DNA of 43,500 bases from Oligoflexia bacterium. Its GTDB lineage: Bacteria > Bdellovibrionota > Bacteriovoracia > Bacteriovoracales > Bacteriovoracaceae. The position numbers and the translations under genes are program-made. The first letter of the stretch is position 1; every line of letters starts with the position of its first letter. The notes under the pieces were generated by a model. It was not told where the DNA came from. It made no database searches and was given only the letters and a program-made list of their open reading frames with translations. The DNA is taken from contig JADFZW010000039.1 in assembly GCA_015232355.1 (NCBI GenBank), positions 1 through 43,500 on the forward strand, read 5' to 3'. This document shows positions 33,476 through 42,301 of the stretch, one piece after another.

Positions 33476-34312
33476 TGTAAAATTGGAATCTTTGACTCAG
33501 GATTTGGTGGACTTACAATCTTTAAATGCATAAAGGAGTTACTACCACAATATGACTATATTTATCTGGGTGATAATGCCCGAACTCCCTATGGTATTCG
33601 CTCCTTCGAAACAGTTTATAAATTTACAACTGAAGGAGTCGACTTTCTCTTCAAAGAGGGATGTCGCTTAATCATCATTGCTTGCAATACATCTTCGGCC
33701 CGTGCTCTACGATCAATCCAACAACAATGGTTAACTAAACATCCACACTACCTCCTATTTCCTCACTTAAGAGTTCTTGGTGTAATAAGACCTACAGTTG
33801 AAAATATCTCCAAGTTTACAAAAACATCCGAGGTCGCATTATGGGCAACGCCAGGCACTGTTAAATCTGAAAGTTTTGCAATCGAAATAAAACATTTTGC
33901 TCCAGAAATAAATTTAATTCAGACCCCATGCCCTTTGTTAGTTCCACTCGTAGAAAATGGTGAATTGTATGGTGACGGAGTTGATTACTATATCAACAAG
34001 TATTGGCAACAAACAACAACCAATCAAATCGAGAATAACATCGATACACTTCTACTCGGATGCACTCATTATCCACTGCTTTTACCCTCTATAAAAAAGA
34101 TTTTACCATCAACAGTAAAAGTACTAACCCAAGGAGAATTGTGCTCTGAAAGTTTAAAAGATTATCTTCGCAGACATCCAGAAATGGAAAATAAACTCTC
34201 AAAAAATAGTAGTGTATGCTTCTACACCACAGATCAGTGTGAATACTTTGACAATTTAGCACAAATATTTATGGGAGAAAAAATATCTTCCCAAATAATA
34301 CAAATTGATTAA
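33419..34312 (+). CDS. murI: Glutamate racemase
   Basis: MurI makes D-glutamate for peptidoglycan in the cytoplasm. Catalytic landmarks are present: IGIFDSGFGGLT, YLGDNARTPYG, ACNTSSA (catalytic Cys about residue 89), VALWATPGTVKSESF, TPCPLLVPLVE and LLGCTHYPLLLPS (second catalytic Cys about residue 215). The length is normal once the repeat is removed. The start is ambiguous: the first 19 residues are four 5-residue units N-M-D/N-D-K/N from a 15-bp repeat, giving four in-frame ATGs, and a GTG at 33410 is also possible. The ribosome site is weak (GAGAG). The enzyme proper starts at C-K-I-G-I-F-D-S. It is transcribed away from the receiver/PilZ-like gene. Confidence 0.93.
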   Translation: MDDKNMDDKNMNDNNMNDNCKIGIFDSGFGGLTIFKCIKELLPQYDYIYLGDNARTPYGIRSFETVYKFTTEGVDFLFKEGCRLIIIACNTSSARALRSIQQQWLTKHPHYLLFPHLRVLGVIRPTVENISKFTKTSEVALWATPGTVKSESFAIEIKHFAPEINLIQTPCPLLVPLVENGELYGDGVDYYINKYWQQTTTNQIENNIDTLLLGCTHYPLLLPSIKKILPSTVKVLTQGELCSESLKDYLRRHPEMENKLSKNSSVCFYTTDQCEYFDNLAQIFMGEKISSQIIQID

Positions 34313-34389
34313 ATATATCAGTTTAAAATATAAATTTAAAACAACCGTTTTAAATAAATTTATTAAAACTACTAAAGGAGCTATTTAAA

Positions 34390-35652
34390 GTGGAAGATTC
34401 AAAATCAACAGACTACATGGAAAAATTTTATTTAGATTGCGGCTTTGCTACCCGAACACTACATGCAGGCGAAAAAGTTGGTCAACCAGAAAGCTCTGCT
34501 CACACTGGGGCCATTTATCAATCTTCTACGTTTATATTTAAAAATTCAGAGGAGGGTGCTCAACTCTTTGCTGGAGAAAAAAGTGGTTATATCTACACTC
34601 GTCTAGGAAATCCATCGGTTCGATTATTAGAAGCAAAGATCAATGCTCTCGAGGGTGCCGAACTTAAAAAGAAAAATCCTAACTTACGAATCTCTACTAT
34701 TGCTTTCTCCTCTGGTATGGCCGCCGTATCTTCCACTCTAATGGCCATATTATCTAAAGGCGATACTCTTATTTTAGGCGATGTTATCTATGGGGCCACA
34801 GAACATCTTTGCTCCAATGTTCTCAATCGATTTGGAATTAATACTGTGGAAGTAGATACCAGCAATTTAAATGCTCTGGAAAAAACCATAAAAGAAAATC
34901 CAAAAGCAAAAGCAATATTATTTGAAACTCCTACTAATCCAAGCTTAGTAGTTAGTGATATTAAAAAAGTCTCTGAATTAGTAAAAACTGTTAATCCAAA
35001 TATTAAAGTGATTGTAGATAATACTTTTGCAACTCCATACTTACAACGCCCTCTAGAGCTAGGTGCAGATGTAGTAGTTCACTCTACAACTAAATATATT
35101 TGTGGACATGGAACTGTAGTTGGTGGTTTGATGACTACCTTTCATGATGATATCAAGAGTGCAGTTTACATGGTAATAAAAGATGTTGGCGGAAATCCAA
35201 GTCCATTTGATAGTTGGCTTGTAAATTTAGGTCTAAAAACACTTCCAATACGAATGGAAAAACATTGTAGTAATGCTATGGAATTAGCAAAGTTTCTCTC
35301 TGACAACTCCAAAGTTGCTAAAGTTCATTATCCAGGACTCACTAACAGTCCATACTATGATTTAGCTCGCAAACAGATGAAGCACTTTGGTGGTATGATC
35401 TCTTTTGAACTCAAAGGTGGATTTGAAGCAGGTAAAAAGTTAATGGATAATATTGAAATTTTCTCTTTGGCCGTTTCCCTGGGTTGTGTGGATTCTTTAA
35501 TTCAACATCCAGCATCTATGACTCATGCTTGTGTTCCTAGAGAGAAGAGATTGAAGGGTGGAATTACTGATGGTCTTGTTAGAATGTCAGTTGGAATTGA
35601 AGATATTGAAGATCTTACTCGAGCACTCGATAAGGGTCTGTCGCTTACTTAG
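34390..35652 (+). CDS. Cys/Met-metabolism PLP enzyme (cystathionine gamma-synthase / Met gamma-lyase family)
   Basis: The 420-residue protein starts at a GTG with AAAGGAG about 9 bp upstream. Family motifs are complete: GAIYQSSTFIF, YIYTRLGNPSVRLLEAKINALEGAE, FSSGMAAVS, VDNTFATPYLQRPLELGADVVVHSTTK with PLP Lys at 235, and GLVRMSVGIEDIEDL. Members make cystathionine or homocysteine, or degrade methionine or cystathionine. At the site where methionine gamma-lyases have a reactive Cys in Y-G-C-T, this has Y-G-A-T, so I cannot choose between lyase and synthase. No other Met or Cys gene is near. It is 77 bp after murI and converges with the HD protein. Confidence 0.87.
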   Translation: MEDSKSTDYMEKFYLDCGFATRTLHAGEKVGQPESSAHTGAIYQSSTFIFKNSEEGAQLFAGEKSGYIYTRLGNPSVRLLEAKINALEGAELKKKNPNLRISTIAFSSGMAAVSSTLMAILSKGDTLILGDVIYGATEHLCSNVLNRFGINTVEVDTSNLNALEKTIKENPKAKAILFETPTNPSLVVSDIKKVSELVKTVNPNIKVIVDNTFATPYLQRPLELGADVVVHSTTKYICGHGTVVGGLMTTFHDDIKSAVYMVIKDVGGNPSPFDSWLVNLGLKTLPIRMEKHCSNAMELAKFLSDNSKVAKVHYPGLTNSPYYDLARKQMKHFGGMISFELKGGFEAGKKLMDNIEIFSLAVSLGCVDSLIQHPASMTHACVPREKRLKGGITDGLVRMSVGIEDIEDLTRALDKGLSLT

Positions 35653-35655
35653 CTC

Positions 35656-36855
35656 TCACTTAAAAATAGTATCTAGTTTTATCCCCGCAATTTGTGACTT
35701 ACAATATTTTTGCCTTATCTTATTTTTTCCATCTTCAAGATCAGGGGATTTAATTCCATGTTCAATAGAACTAACTGCTTCTAAGTATGCTGATAATTCA
35801 TCTGCCACTCTAACTAAGCGTCCATCCAGTGGATTAAATTTACAATGATTGTATATTTCTTCCAATAAAAATTCATTTCCACTTGTGGTGGCCACTTTTA
35901 TTTTTGTTTTTTTATTTTCATCATCCATAATTTTATTATCAAATTCATCCTCGATAAAATACAAAATCTCTCGATGCCACTCGAGCGGAAGCGATGGTAG
36001 CAGATGTAATTTAATGGCCTCCTTTTCATACTCCTTAACTAATTTATCTAAACCCTCAATCCCACTTTTTACTGGAGAAATAATATCCCAAGTAAGTGCT
36101 TCTGGTAGATCATGAAAGAGGGCCGCAAAGAAATTATTATAGATGCGTTTTGGAGAAAACTTAATTTTCGTCTCCAGCATAAACAGATAGGTAATTATCG
36201 CTGTGATAAGAAGATGCCCTAATACTGAAGTCTCTGGAGTGCGAGGTGTGCGCGCCCAACGAACTTGAAAGCGTAGTTGTCCATATAAATTGATAAATTT
36301 TTTAAAGCGAAAGGAGATCAGATCTGCTTGCACATTATGAGTAATTTTATCTTTAAGATCTTGTCTGATCTCATCCACATTATGAATCTGACGATTTAAA
36401 TCACATATTAAATTATATTCCCAAAGTGATGCTATTTTAGATGCTAATTCAAGAATACTCTTTTCATTCTTTGAATAATTATCATCAGTAAAGTAAAGCA
36501 CCATCTTATCCCACAACTCTCCTCCTGCTACTTGCTTTATATCTGACTCCACTGATTTAAATATGAATCTATTTATCTCCTCTTTCTTGTGTTTCACTAA
36601 AAAAGTAAATACTGTACGCTTAATATCAGTTAAGACCATATTTCTGATAAATTCAAAGATCTCCGCTTCAATCAATTTCTGCCAGTTAAATGATTCATTA
36701 CTATTACCATAGATGGATTTCGCAAGCACATAAGCAATCATCATCTTATGTGCTTGCTTATCCAATTCAGTTAATTTTATCGGGCGTAGATGATCATTCC
36801 ATCTTTGAATAGATGCTAAACTAAATAATCTTTTTAGGAAATCCTTTGTAACCAT
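35656..36855 (-). CDS. HD-domain phosphohydrolase
   Basis: This is a 399-residue soluble protein. The C-terminal half has the HD pattern of the YfbR/HDDC2-like group: an upstream His (SVLGHLLITAI), then F-H248-D249-L-P-E-A-L-T-W-D-I...PVK, where the family usually has T-G-D. These enzymes commonly dephosphorylate deoxynucleotides. The N-terminal ~200 residues are helical and unrecognised (DHLRPIKLTELDKQAHKMM...). It is 37 bp downstream of the CheY-like gene in the same direction and may be the end of the MutL-like operon. A 13-bp direct repeat (36843-36868) duplicates the start region, and the ribosome site is unclear. Confidence 0.72.
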   Translation of the reverse strand: MVTKDFLKRLFSLASIQRWNDHLRPIKLTELDKQAHKMMIAYVLAKSIYGNSNESFNWQKLIEAEIFEFIRNMVLTDIKRTVFTFLVKHKKEEINRFIFKSVESDIKQVAGGELWDKMVLYFTDDNYSKNEKSILELASKIASLWEYNLICDLNRQIHNVDEIRQDLKDKITHNVQADLISFRFKKFINLYGQLRFQVRWARTPRTPETSVLGHLLITAIITYLFMLETKIKFSPKRIYNNFFAALFHDLPEALTWDIISPVKSGIEGLDKLVKEYEKEAIKLHLLPSLPLEWHREILYFIEDEFDNKIMDDENKKTKIKVATTSGNEFLLEEIYNHCKFNPLDGRLVRVADELSAYLEAVSSIEHGIKSPDLEDGKNKIRQKYCKSQIAGIKLDTIFK

Positions 36856-36868
36856 TCTTTGTGACCAT
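36843..36868 (-). repeat. 13-bp direct repeat at HD-protein start
   Basis: CCTTTGTAACCAT is followed by TCTTTGTGACCAT. On the coding strand this is ATGGTCACAAAGA then ATGGTTACAAAGG, giving a second, out-of-frame ATG 13 bp upstream of the true frame. Confidence 0.85.
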
Positions 36869-36892
36869 TATTTTTAACATTATTTTTTAATT

Positions 36893-37276
36893 TTATTTTT
36901 TAACTATATTTTGCAAGATCATCTTCATATATGGAATAAGTTTTTCAAGATATTTTGCCTTATCAAGAAAAAATACATTATCAGATCTAGTAATCTTTAA
37001 TTTTGCTTCCTCTCCATATGCTGAAAGAAAAATTACTGGAGTTAAATGGTTTTTCCACTCATTCTCTCTTATTTCATTAATAAAATCAGCACCAGTGGAT
37101 TCTGGCATACGATGATCGGTAACAATAATGTCAAATAATTGTTCTGTGGCCAGATGAAATGCTTCATTGCCATTATGAGCGGCGGTTATTTCACAAGATA
37201 GATTATTCTCAAGAAGGTCCGTGACCAAAAATAAGATATCGGGTTCATCATCGGCAATAAGTATTTTATATTTCAT
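36893..37276 (-). CDS. Stand-alone CheY-like response regulator
   Basis: The protein is 127 residues, a receiver domain only. Phosphorylation-site residues are present: D9, D10, D54 in TDHRMP, S85 in LSAYGEE and K106 in FLDK. With no output domain it must act by binding a partner. The gene is 16 bp after the 270-residue membrane protein and in the same direction, so it is probably co-transcribed with the MutL-like/DUF6754-like operon. No histidine kinase is in the window. Confidence 0.9.
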   Translation of the reverse strand: MKYKILIADDEPDILFLVTDLLENNLSCEITAAHNGNEAFHLATEQLFDIIVTDHRMPESTGADFINEIRENEWKNHLTPVIFLSAYGEEAKLKITRSDNVFFLDKAKYLEKLIPYMKMILQNIVKK

Positions 37277-37292
37277 TAATTACTATTATATA

Positions 37293-38105
37293 TCATCCAT
37301 TGATTAAAGGAATCCAATCTCTAAATAGGAAATTTATTCTTTCGATTAAAAGAGAAAATCTCGCCATTACAGTGTAACCAAAACTTGCACCAAAAGAAAT
37401 CATTAAAAACCAAATTCCAATCTTCGCAGTTTTTCCAATCACACCCTTATGTTCAAGTGAGAAGAAGAAATAAACTAAGGTAGTTATTACTCCAAAAAAA
37501 ATTACCAGTGCACCCCAAGCAATTCCACCAGCAGAGGTCCATAGAGGCATCATACTTGGTTTTAATTGCTCTAAGATGTAAGCATTGATGGCATTAGGAA
37601 TAGCAAGTCCTGATCCAAAACCAATGATCACTGCAAAGGTAATTCTACTTAACCAAGAGATAGATGGAACAAGTCTAGTATAGACTAATAAACCAATCAT
37701 AGTTGGAAGTATTATCGCCATCATTTGCCAAAAAATTGTTGAGGAAAATGGTTGAGACCACAAATCTCTTAGAGCGTAGATGATATCTGTTAAGATCACA
37801 CTATACCAAGTAACAATAATTAAGTATGCAGTAGCAATCCCTACATAAAAATGCTCGGCCATTTTGAATAACGGATTATCTTGATACAAGAAACTATAAA
37901 GCCCAATGGTAAAAGCAGCGGCCATCATAATTCCTACACCACTCCAACCCCACTTTAAAGATCCACTCCCAAGTAAGATAGCATTAGCGATAATGATTAT
38001 TGAAAAAAAGACTGCAAAGATCCACCACTCGTTAGTCTTATTATGTGAATTTGAATTCATATCTGAATTTGAATTTGAATTTGAATCTGTATCTATTGCG
38101 CTCAA
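37293..38105 (-). CDS. Seven-helix membrane protein of MutL-like/DUF6754 operon
   Basis: The 270-residue protein starts at a TTG with GGAGGTG 5-6 bp upstream. The TTG and the stop of the upstream gene share the bases TTGA, a coupling arrangement. The first ~22 residues are an SNSNSNSD-type tract from 6-bp repeats. Seven hydrophobic segments follow, roughly at 27-46, 52-74, 86-108, 120-142, 150-172, 190-214 and 226-250. LFKMAEHFYVGIATAYLI between the second and third looks like a functional loop. I do not recognise a transporter family. Its fixed place in the operon suggests a subunit of a membrane complex. Confidence 0.68.
   Translation of the reverse strand: MSAIDTDSNSNSNSDMNSNSHNKTNEWWIFAVFFSIIIIANAILLGSGSLKWGWSGVGIMMAAAFTIGLYSFLYQDNPLFKMAEHFYVGIATAYLIIVTWYSVILTDIIYALRDLWSQPFSSTIFWQMMAIILPTMIGLLVYTRLVPSISWLSRITFAVIIGFGSGLAIPNAINAYILEQLKPSMMPLWTSAGGIAWGALVIFFGVITTLVYFFFSLEHKGVIGKTAKIGIWFLMISFGASFGYTVMARFSLLIERINFLFRDWIPLING
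38047..38094 (-). repeat. 6-bp tandem repeat (GAATTT), eight units
   Basis: The tract is eight consecutive 6-bp units: five GAATTT/GAATTC-like, one GAATCT, plus ATATCT and GTATCT variants. It encodes S-N repeats at the N-terminus of the seven-helix protein. Confidence 0.92.
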
Positions 38106-38971
38106 TGGACACCTCCATCTTGTTTTTTATTTTTTAAGTATTTGTCTGTTAAGTAATAAATATTTCCTAGAAGAATAAAAATAATTAGCACTATATGGGC
38201 CATCGATTGTGGTCTCATACCATCAATTCCTGATCCAGGTCTTCCTACTAGCGCCTCATATTGGGCCGCTCCCGCTAATCCTCCAATCAATCCATTAAGC
38301 TGTCCTGATTGTAAGAATGGAAAATAATCTGCGGCCATCACAGCAGTACAAGCTCCGGCCATAGTGAAGTGAAATTTAGATTGTCCATAAACAACCCACT
38401 CTTCAATACCACCACTTCCTGCTGAAAAAGAGATTACATAATCAAAATCAGAGAGAGTTTTTATATTTTTAGTAACTAGAAAATCATTAGTGCTCTTTCC
38501 TTGTGAATCTGTCTGGAAAGCACTCTTAAAATCCTTTCCCATATTAACAATTAAAATTTGCACTCCTGGGCGGTAACCAAGATAAACATAATTATCGCCA
38601 TACTTTTTCTTAAACTCGGCAGACATTTCATTTAAAAGTGTCTTGGTTAATTCCACACCATTTAACCAATGTCCCATTACTACTAATCTTATATTTTTCT
38701 TGAAGATATGAGCGATGATTGCTTTGGCCATCGGTTCAAGTTCTGCTCGAGAGGCATTATCAAAATCAAATGAGAGTAGAATAGTTCCACGCTCACCTTT
38801 GGTTTTGGCCACATCTTCAATTTTATCATAGACATTTCTCACATTCTTAGCGGCCTTGATTGGTAAATCAAATTTTACCAAGAAGGGAAGTAGAATTGAG
38901 AGAAAGATAAAAAGATAAATTATTCTTCGATCTAAATTAAATAATGATCTAACAATAGAAATTTTTTTCAT
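38102..38971 (-). CDS. Two-helix membrane protein with large extracytoplasmic domain
   Basis: The 289-residue protein starts at an ATG behind GGGAGGTGA. One helix lies at ~17-35 after a basic start, and one near the C-terminus (~258-280) before a basic tail. Positive-inside logic puts the ~220-residue domain outside. That domain alternates strands and helices (TILLSFDFDNASRAELEPMA, NIRLVVMGHW, YVYLGYRPGVQILIVNMG, DYVISFSAGSGGIEEWVVYG) and ends in a small-residue stretch (QLNGLIGGLAGAAQYEALVG). It is 2 bp after the six-helix protein gene and overlaps the seven-helix gene by 4 bp. The family is unknown to me. Confidence 0.66.
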   Translation of the reverse strand: MKKISIVRSLFNLDRRIIYLFIFLSILLPFLVKFDLPIKAAKNVRNVYDKIEDVAKTKGERGTILLSFDFDNASRAELEPMAKAIIAHIFKKNIRLVVMGHWLNGVELTKTLLNEMSAEFKKKYGDNYVYLGYRPGVQILIVNMGKDFKSAFQTDSQGKSTNDFLVTKNIKTLSDFDYVISFSAGSGGIEEWVVYGQSKFHFTMAGACTAVMAADYFPFLQSGQLNGLIGGLAGAAQYEALVGRPGSGIDGMRPQSMAHIVLIIFILLGNIYYLTDKYLKNKKQDGGVH

Positions 38972-38973
38972 GA

Positions 38974-39624
38974 TTACTCACCTCCCAAATAAGCACGCTC
39001 AATTCCGAAGATGATTCTAAGAGAAGTAGAGACTCCTCCTAAAGCAATTCCAAAAAAGATTGCTCTCTTTACGGCCAAGTTAGGATAATCGAGCAACCAT
39101 TGAGAGATATCTGGTAATCTTTCAGAGATTAAAATTCCAACTGGAACTTGTCCTATCATCACAATAATGGCGGCCACTAATAATATTCCTGCTTCAATTG
39201 ATTTGGCCCTGAAAGTTCTGTAAGCGGCAGAAGCAATAAAGAATGCTAACATTGAAAACATGGTCGCCTGACAAGGATTAAAGATATATTCATAAATCCA
39301 TGAGACTCCACCTACTTCCGCTTGTGGTTTTAATATCCATTCACCGTTGTTATAAATTCCAAACAACATCATAATAAAAAAGCCCGCCCACACAAGTAAG
39401 CTGTAGGCCCAACCCTCATTTTTTCTCTTCATCTTTAAGTAGTGATGTCCAAGTAATCCATATATTCCCATGAAGGCTGTAACTGCACCGATTATAATTA
39501 ATCCCTTCGTTATGGTAGTCATAAGTGCTTCGCCATTTTGGTGTGGTATATAGTCTAAGATGACTGCCAACCACCCTGTGAAAAAGGCGAGCAATAAGGG
39601 AAGTCGTTTCTTAAAAAAATTCAT
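38974..39624 (-). CDS. Six-helix membrane protein of MutL-like/DUF6754 operon
   Basis: The 216-residue protein has an AGGAGA site upstream. Six hydrophobic segments lie roughly at 7-26, 36-58, 72-93, 115-136, 144-166 and 184-205. Notable loops are DYIPHQNGEALMT and YNNGEWILKPQAEVGGVSWIYEYIFNPCQATMFSM. It is 35 bp after the DUF6754-like gene. No transporter or enzyme family is recognised. The close gene packing suggests that it forms a complex with its neighbours. Confidence 0.67.
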   Translation of the reverse strand: MNFFKKRLPLLLAFFTGWLAVILDYIPHQNGEALMTTITKGLIIIGAVTAFMGIYGLLGHHYLKMKRKNEGWAYSLLVWAGFFIMMLFGIYNNGEWILKPQAEVGGVSWIYEYIFNPCQATMFSMLAFFIASAAYRTFRAKSIEAGILLVAAIIVMIGQVPVGILISERLPDISQWLLDYPNLAVKRAIFFGIALGGVSTSLRIIFGIERAYLGGE

Positions 39625-39659
39625 ATATATATTCTCCTAATATTTTATTTTTTTTATTT

Positions 39660-41033
39660 TTACGGCCAAAAGAGTTGAGAAAATCTTTCCCAACCACAAG
39701 TTGTAAAAATTGTTCCTAAAATTAAAACTGCAATGATTGCAACTTTACCTACATCTTGTCCTTTAATACCTCCAAGTAACTTTGGTTCTCTCGAGAGATA
39801 AGCAGAGGCAGCGTACAGCTCCTCTCCAATCAGAGTGTAATCACAAGTTGTAATAAAAAATGGAATTTGAGTAAAGGCATCGGTTCCTGCAATTTGAATA
39901 GCACCAGTTTGAGCACCAGTCTCAGATAAGAGTAAGGATTCAGCGTAGAAGTAACCAAAATGAAAAATTGCCGCTGGTTTCTCTCTCACCATCACTCCCT
40001 CAACGGCAGCAGCATAACTAAATTGATCTCCGGCCGCGAAGAAAATATTTTCTTCTTTGTAAGCATCTGGACGACCAGCCTCAATGTATGCCTCTTTAAC
40101 TGTCTCTTGGCTTACCTGTTGAACAATTGGATCCCAATGAGAGACTTTTAATTCAGCATCGAATTCAGCAATTTTACGAGCGATTCGTCCTAAAATATTC
40201 ATCGCTGCGATTGTTGGTACATCACTTACAGAGCGCAGACCATGAACGAATAAGGCCATCTTTCCCATTTCAGTTGCTCTACCAATAGCATCGTCCATGG
40301 CATCTAATCCTGCAATTTTTCGAATGAATAATCCATGGGGATTTCTTTGGGCCCAGTAAATGTAGAGCATGATCACCACAGTTAAAAAGATTAAGATAAG
40401 AACACTGTTGGTTTTGTTAGTTGCAAACCAATTTCCCTTCGTAGTTGCGCTTAAAACTTCATTCAGCTCTTTCTCATTAAACTTTAGAGGTGTTGTAGAA
40501 ATCTCCTCTAATACTTTTACCTTCACATAGTAAGTAACATTTGGAGATAAAAGTACATCTGTGGTCTTTGGTTTTTCACCTTCTTTAACTTCACCTGCTT
40601 TAACTTCATTTGGTTTAGTATATCCCTTTATCTCGAAAGCATAATACTCCTTATTCTCCTTTGCATATCCAAAGAGTTGTGGAAAATCATACTTAGTTTT
40701 AAAGGGAGCAATTATTTTTCCCACTGGGAAAAATGGACCATTTTGATTTTCAGCTATGATAATTTCATAACTAATTTTGTCGTTTTCAGGTGCAGATGAA
40801 TTTGCAGATGAATTTTTTTTCCACAGAAGCATCAGTGCTTGACCGTTGTCATTGGGTTTGTCAATTAATTGCAACCCCTCTGGAACTGTTAGTGGAACGA
40901 GAACATCTACTTCACCTCTTGCTGTTGTTGTTATTGTCATCGTCATTACAGATGTAAAAACAGATGTAAAAACAAACAACAGACAAGGAGTAAGCAGAAA
41001 AAAATTGAAAATAAGATAAAATAAGTTCCTCAA
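39660..41033 (-). CDS. DUF6754-like membrane protein with fibronectin-type domain
   Basis: The 457-residue protein starts at a TTG, supported by a strong AAGGAGG 7 bp upstream. Residues 1-30 are a signal anchor with an FTSVFTSVMTMTITTT repeat. Residues ~45-200 look like an extracytoplasmic fibronectin-III-like beta domain (GLQLIDKPNDNGQALMLLWKK, ISYEIIIAENQ, VTYYVKVKVLEE). A helix lies at ~213-231. The C-terminal part is the conserved core: LDAMDDAIGRATEMGKMALFVHGL, ENIFFAAGDQFSYAAAVEGVM, HFGYFYAESLLLSETGAQTGAIQIAGT, FFITTCDYTLIGEELYAASAYLSREP. A final helix follows. I associate this core with DUF6754. It is the central component of the operon. Confidence 0.72.
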   Translation of the reverse strand: MRNLFYLIFNFFLLTPCLLFVFTSVFTSVMTMTITTTARGEVDVLVPLTVPEGLQLIDKPNDNGQALMLLWKKNSSANSSAPENDKISYEIIIAENQNGPFFPVGKIIAPFKTKYDFPQLFGYAKENKEYYAFEIKGYTKPNEVKAGEVKEGEKPKTTDVLLSPNVTYYVKVKVLEEISTTPLKFNEKELNEVLSATTKGNWFATNKTNSVLILIFLTVVIMLYIYWAQRNPHGLFIRKIAGLDAMDDAIGRATEMGKMALFVHGLRSVSDVPTIAAMNILGRIARKIAEFDAELKVSHWDPIVQQVSQETVKEAYIEAGRPDAYKEENIFFAAGDQFSYAAAVEGVMVREKPAAIFHFGYFYAESLLLSETGAQTGAIQIAGTDAFTQIPFFITTCDYTLIGEELYAASAYLSREPKLLGGIKGQDVGKVAIIAVLILGTIFTTCGWERFSQLFWP

Positions 41034-41123
41034 TTTGATTCCTCCTTGTAAGTAAGATCAAAAGTTAAAAAAATACCATTAATAAATAAAACAACTAGTA
41101 GACCAAATAAAAAACTAAAAAAA

Positions 41124-42251
41124 TTACTCCTGAATCAACTCAATGTTGGCCCGAGGAATAACTTCTGTTTTTCCATCTGGAAATGTAACTTCCAAAACTC
41201 TCGCTTTGGTTTCAGATTCAATTTTTTGCAATTCATGTGGAAGAGATTTTACTATACCAATTTTTCCAAAGTATGGTTGTCTGATAACTCTGATACTATC
41301 TCCAATCTTCACACTTTGTGCTTCTCCACCCTCTGATGAAAGTGATTCATGAGATGAATCTTCATAGGGAATTATAATCTCTGGACGAATAACTCCCGCT
41401 CTAATTTGAGTAGCACCACTAATAGATGCAATCGATCCCTCTCTAAATTTAAGCGCATTGAAAGTTCGATCGGCCATAGCAATTTCACCAAACCCTTCAG
41501 TTAATACTAAAGTGATTCCCATCTTTTCTGTTCCGGTGATCGCCACTCCCAAATCGTAACCTAAAATCTCTCGCAAATCTCCATCTCTAATTCCACCAAC
41601 AATTAATCCCTTTGCTCCCACAGATATTGCTTTCTTAATAGTTTCAAAACTTGCAAAGGATCCAGCAACTATTACTTTATCTTTAAATTCAGAGGTGATT
41701 TTATCCATTTTTAAAACTTCATTTGCAGAATCCACTGCAAATTTCAAAGTTCCCCAAGTCTCTCCACCAATTCCAAAAATTCCCTGAATAAAAGTAGCAA
41801 CTGTTTCAACAACAATTCCCTCTGTAGGAATAACTTCTACCACCTTACCATTTAAATAAGCATCAACTTCTACTGGTTGTGGTGGTTCTCTTAATAAAAC
41901 CTGTCCGGTTACTGGAGAGATAGTTTCAATCGAACCAGTAATAGGAGCAGTAATTTTAGTTCTAAGCCATTTTATAAATGATTTGGATTCGGCCAACACT
42001 TCATCCTTTTGAAAAGTATCGCCAACTTTTTTTAACATATATTGAGTGATCTCATTAGGCATAATCCCTAAGCGATTGACCACGTTTATAGTGAGAACGT
42101 TACCTGGAAGATCAGTCTTAGCGACAACATCGCTTCTCTTTACACTATCTCCAACTTTTTTTAAAACATTTCCTTTCAGAGGAAGAATTCGTTTTTTTCT
42201 TATTATAGCTTTTTTTGCAACTCTCAGACCTGGTGTATATGCATGTGCCAT
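41124..42251 (-). CDS. Lipoyl-hairpin/KOW-like cytoplasmic protein next to MutL-like gene
   Basis: The protein is 375 residues, with an AAGGAGA site 10 bp before the ATG. The N-terminal ~130 residues contain repeated lipoyl/biotinyl-like hairpins (LKGNVLKKVGDSVKRSDVVAKTDLPG, MLKKVGDTFQKDEVLAES, ITAPITGSIETISPVTGQV), without a lysine in a canonical M-K-M/D-K-A turn. The middle is alpha/beta (VIVAGSFASFETIKKAISVGAKGLIVGGI...GVAITGTEKMGITLVLTEGFGEIAMA). A stretch ISGATQIRAGVIRPEIIIP leads to a KOW-like end (GDSIRVIRQPYFGKIGIVKSLP). No membrane segment is visible. It is 50 bp after the MutL-like gene and is likely its cytoplasmic partner. Confidence 0.65.
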   Translation of the reverse strand: MAHAYTPGLRVAKKAIIRKKRILPLKGNVLKKVGDSVKRSDVVAKTDLPGNVLTINVVNRLGIMPNEITQYMLKKVGDTFQKDEVLAESKSFIKWLRTKITAPITGSIETISPVTGQVLLREPPQPVEVDAYLNGKVVEVIPTEGIVVETVATFIQGIFGIGGETWGTLKFAVDSANEVLKMDKITSEFKDKVIVAGSFASFETIKKAISVGAKGLIVGGIRDGDLREILGYDLGVAITGTEKMGITLVLTEGFGEIAMADRTFNALKFREGSIASISGATQIRAGVIRPEIIIPYEDSSHESLSSEGGEAQSVKIGDSIRVIRQPYFGKIGIVKSLPHELQKIESETKARVLEVTFPDGKTEVIPRANIELIQE

Positions 42252-42301
42252 CTTTTATTTTCTCCTTAAATAATTAACTAATTAAATAACTAAATAAATG
42301 A

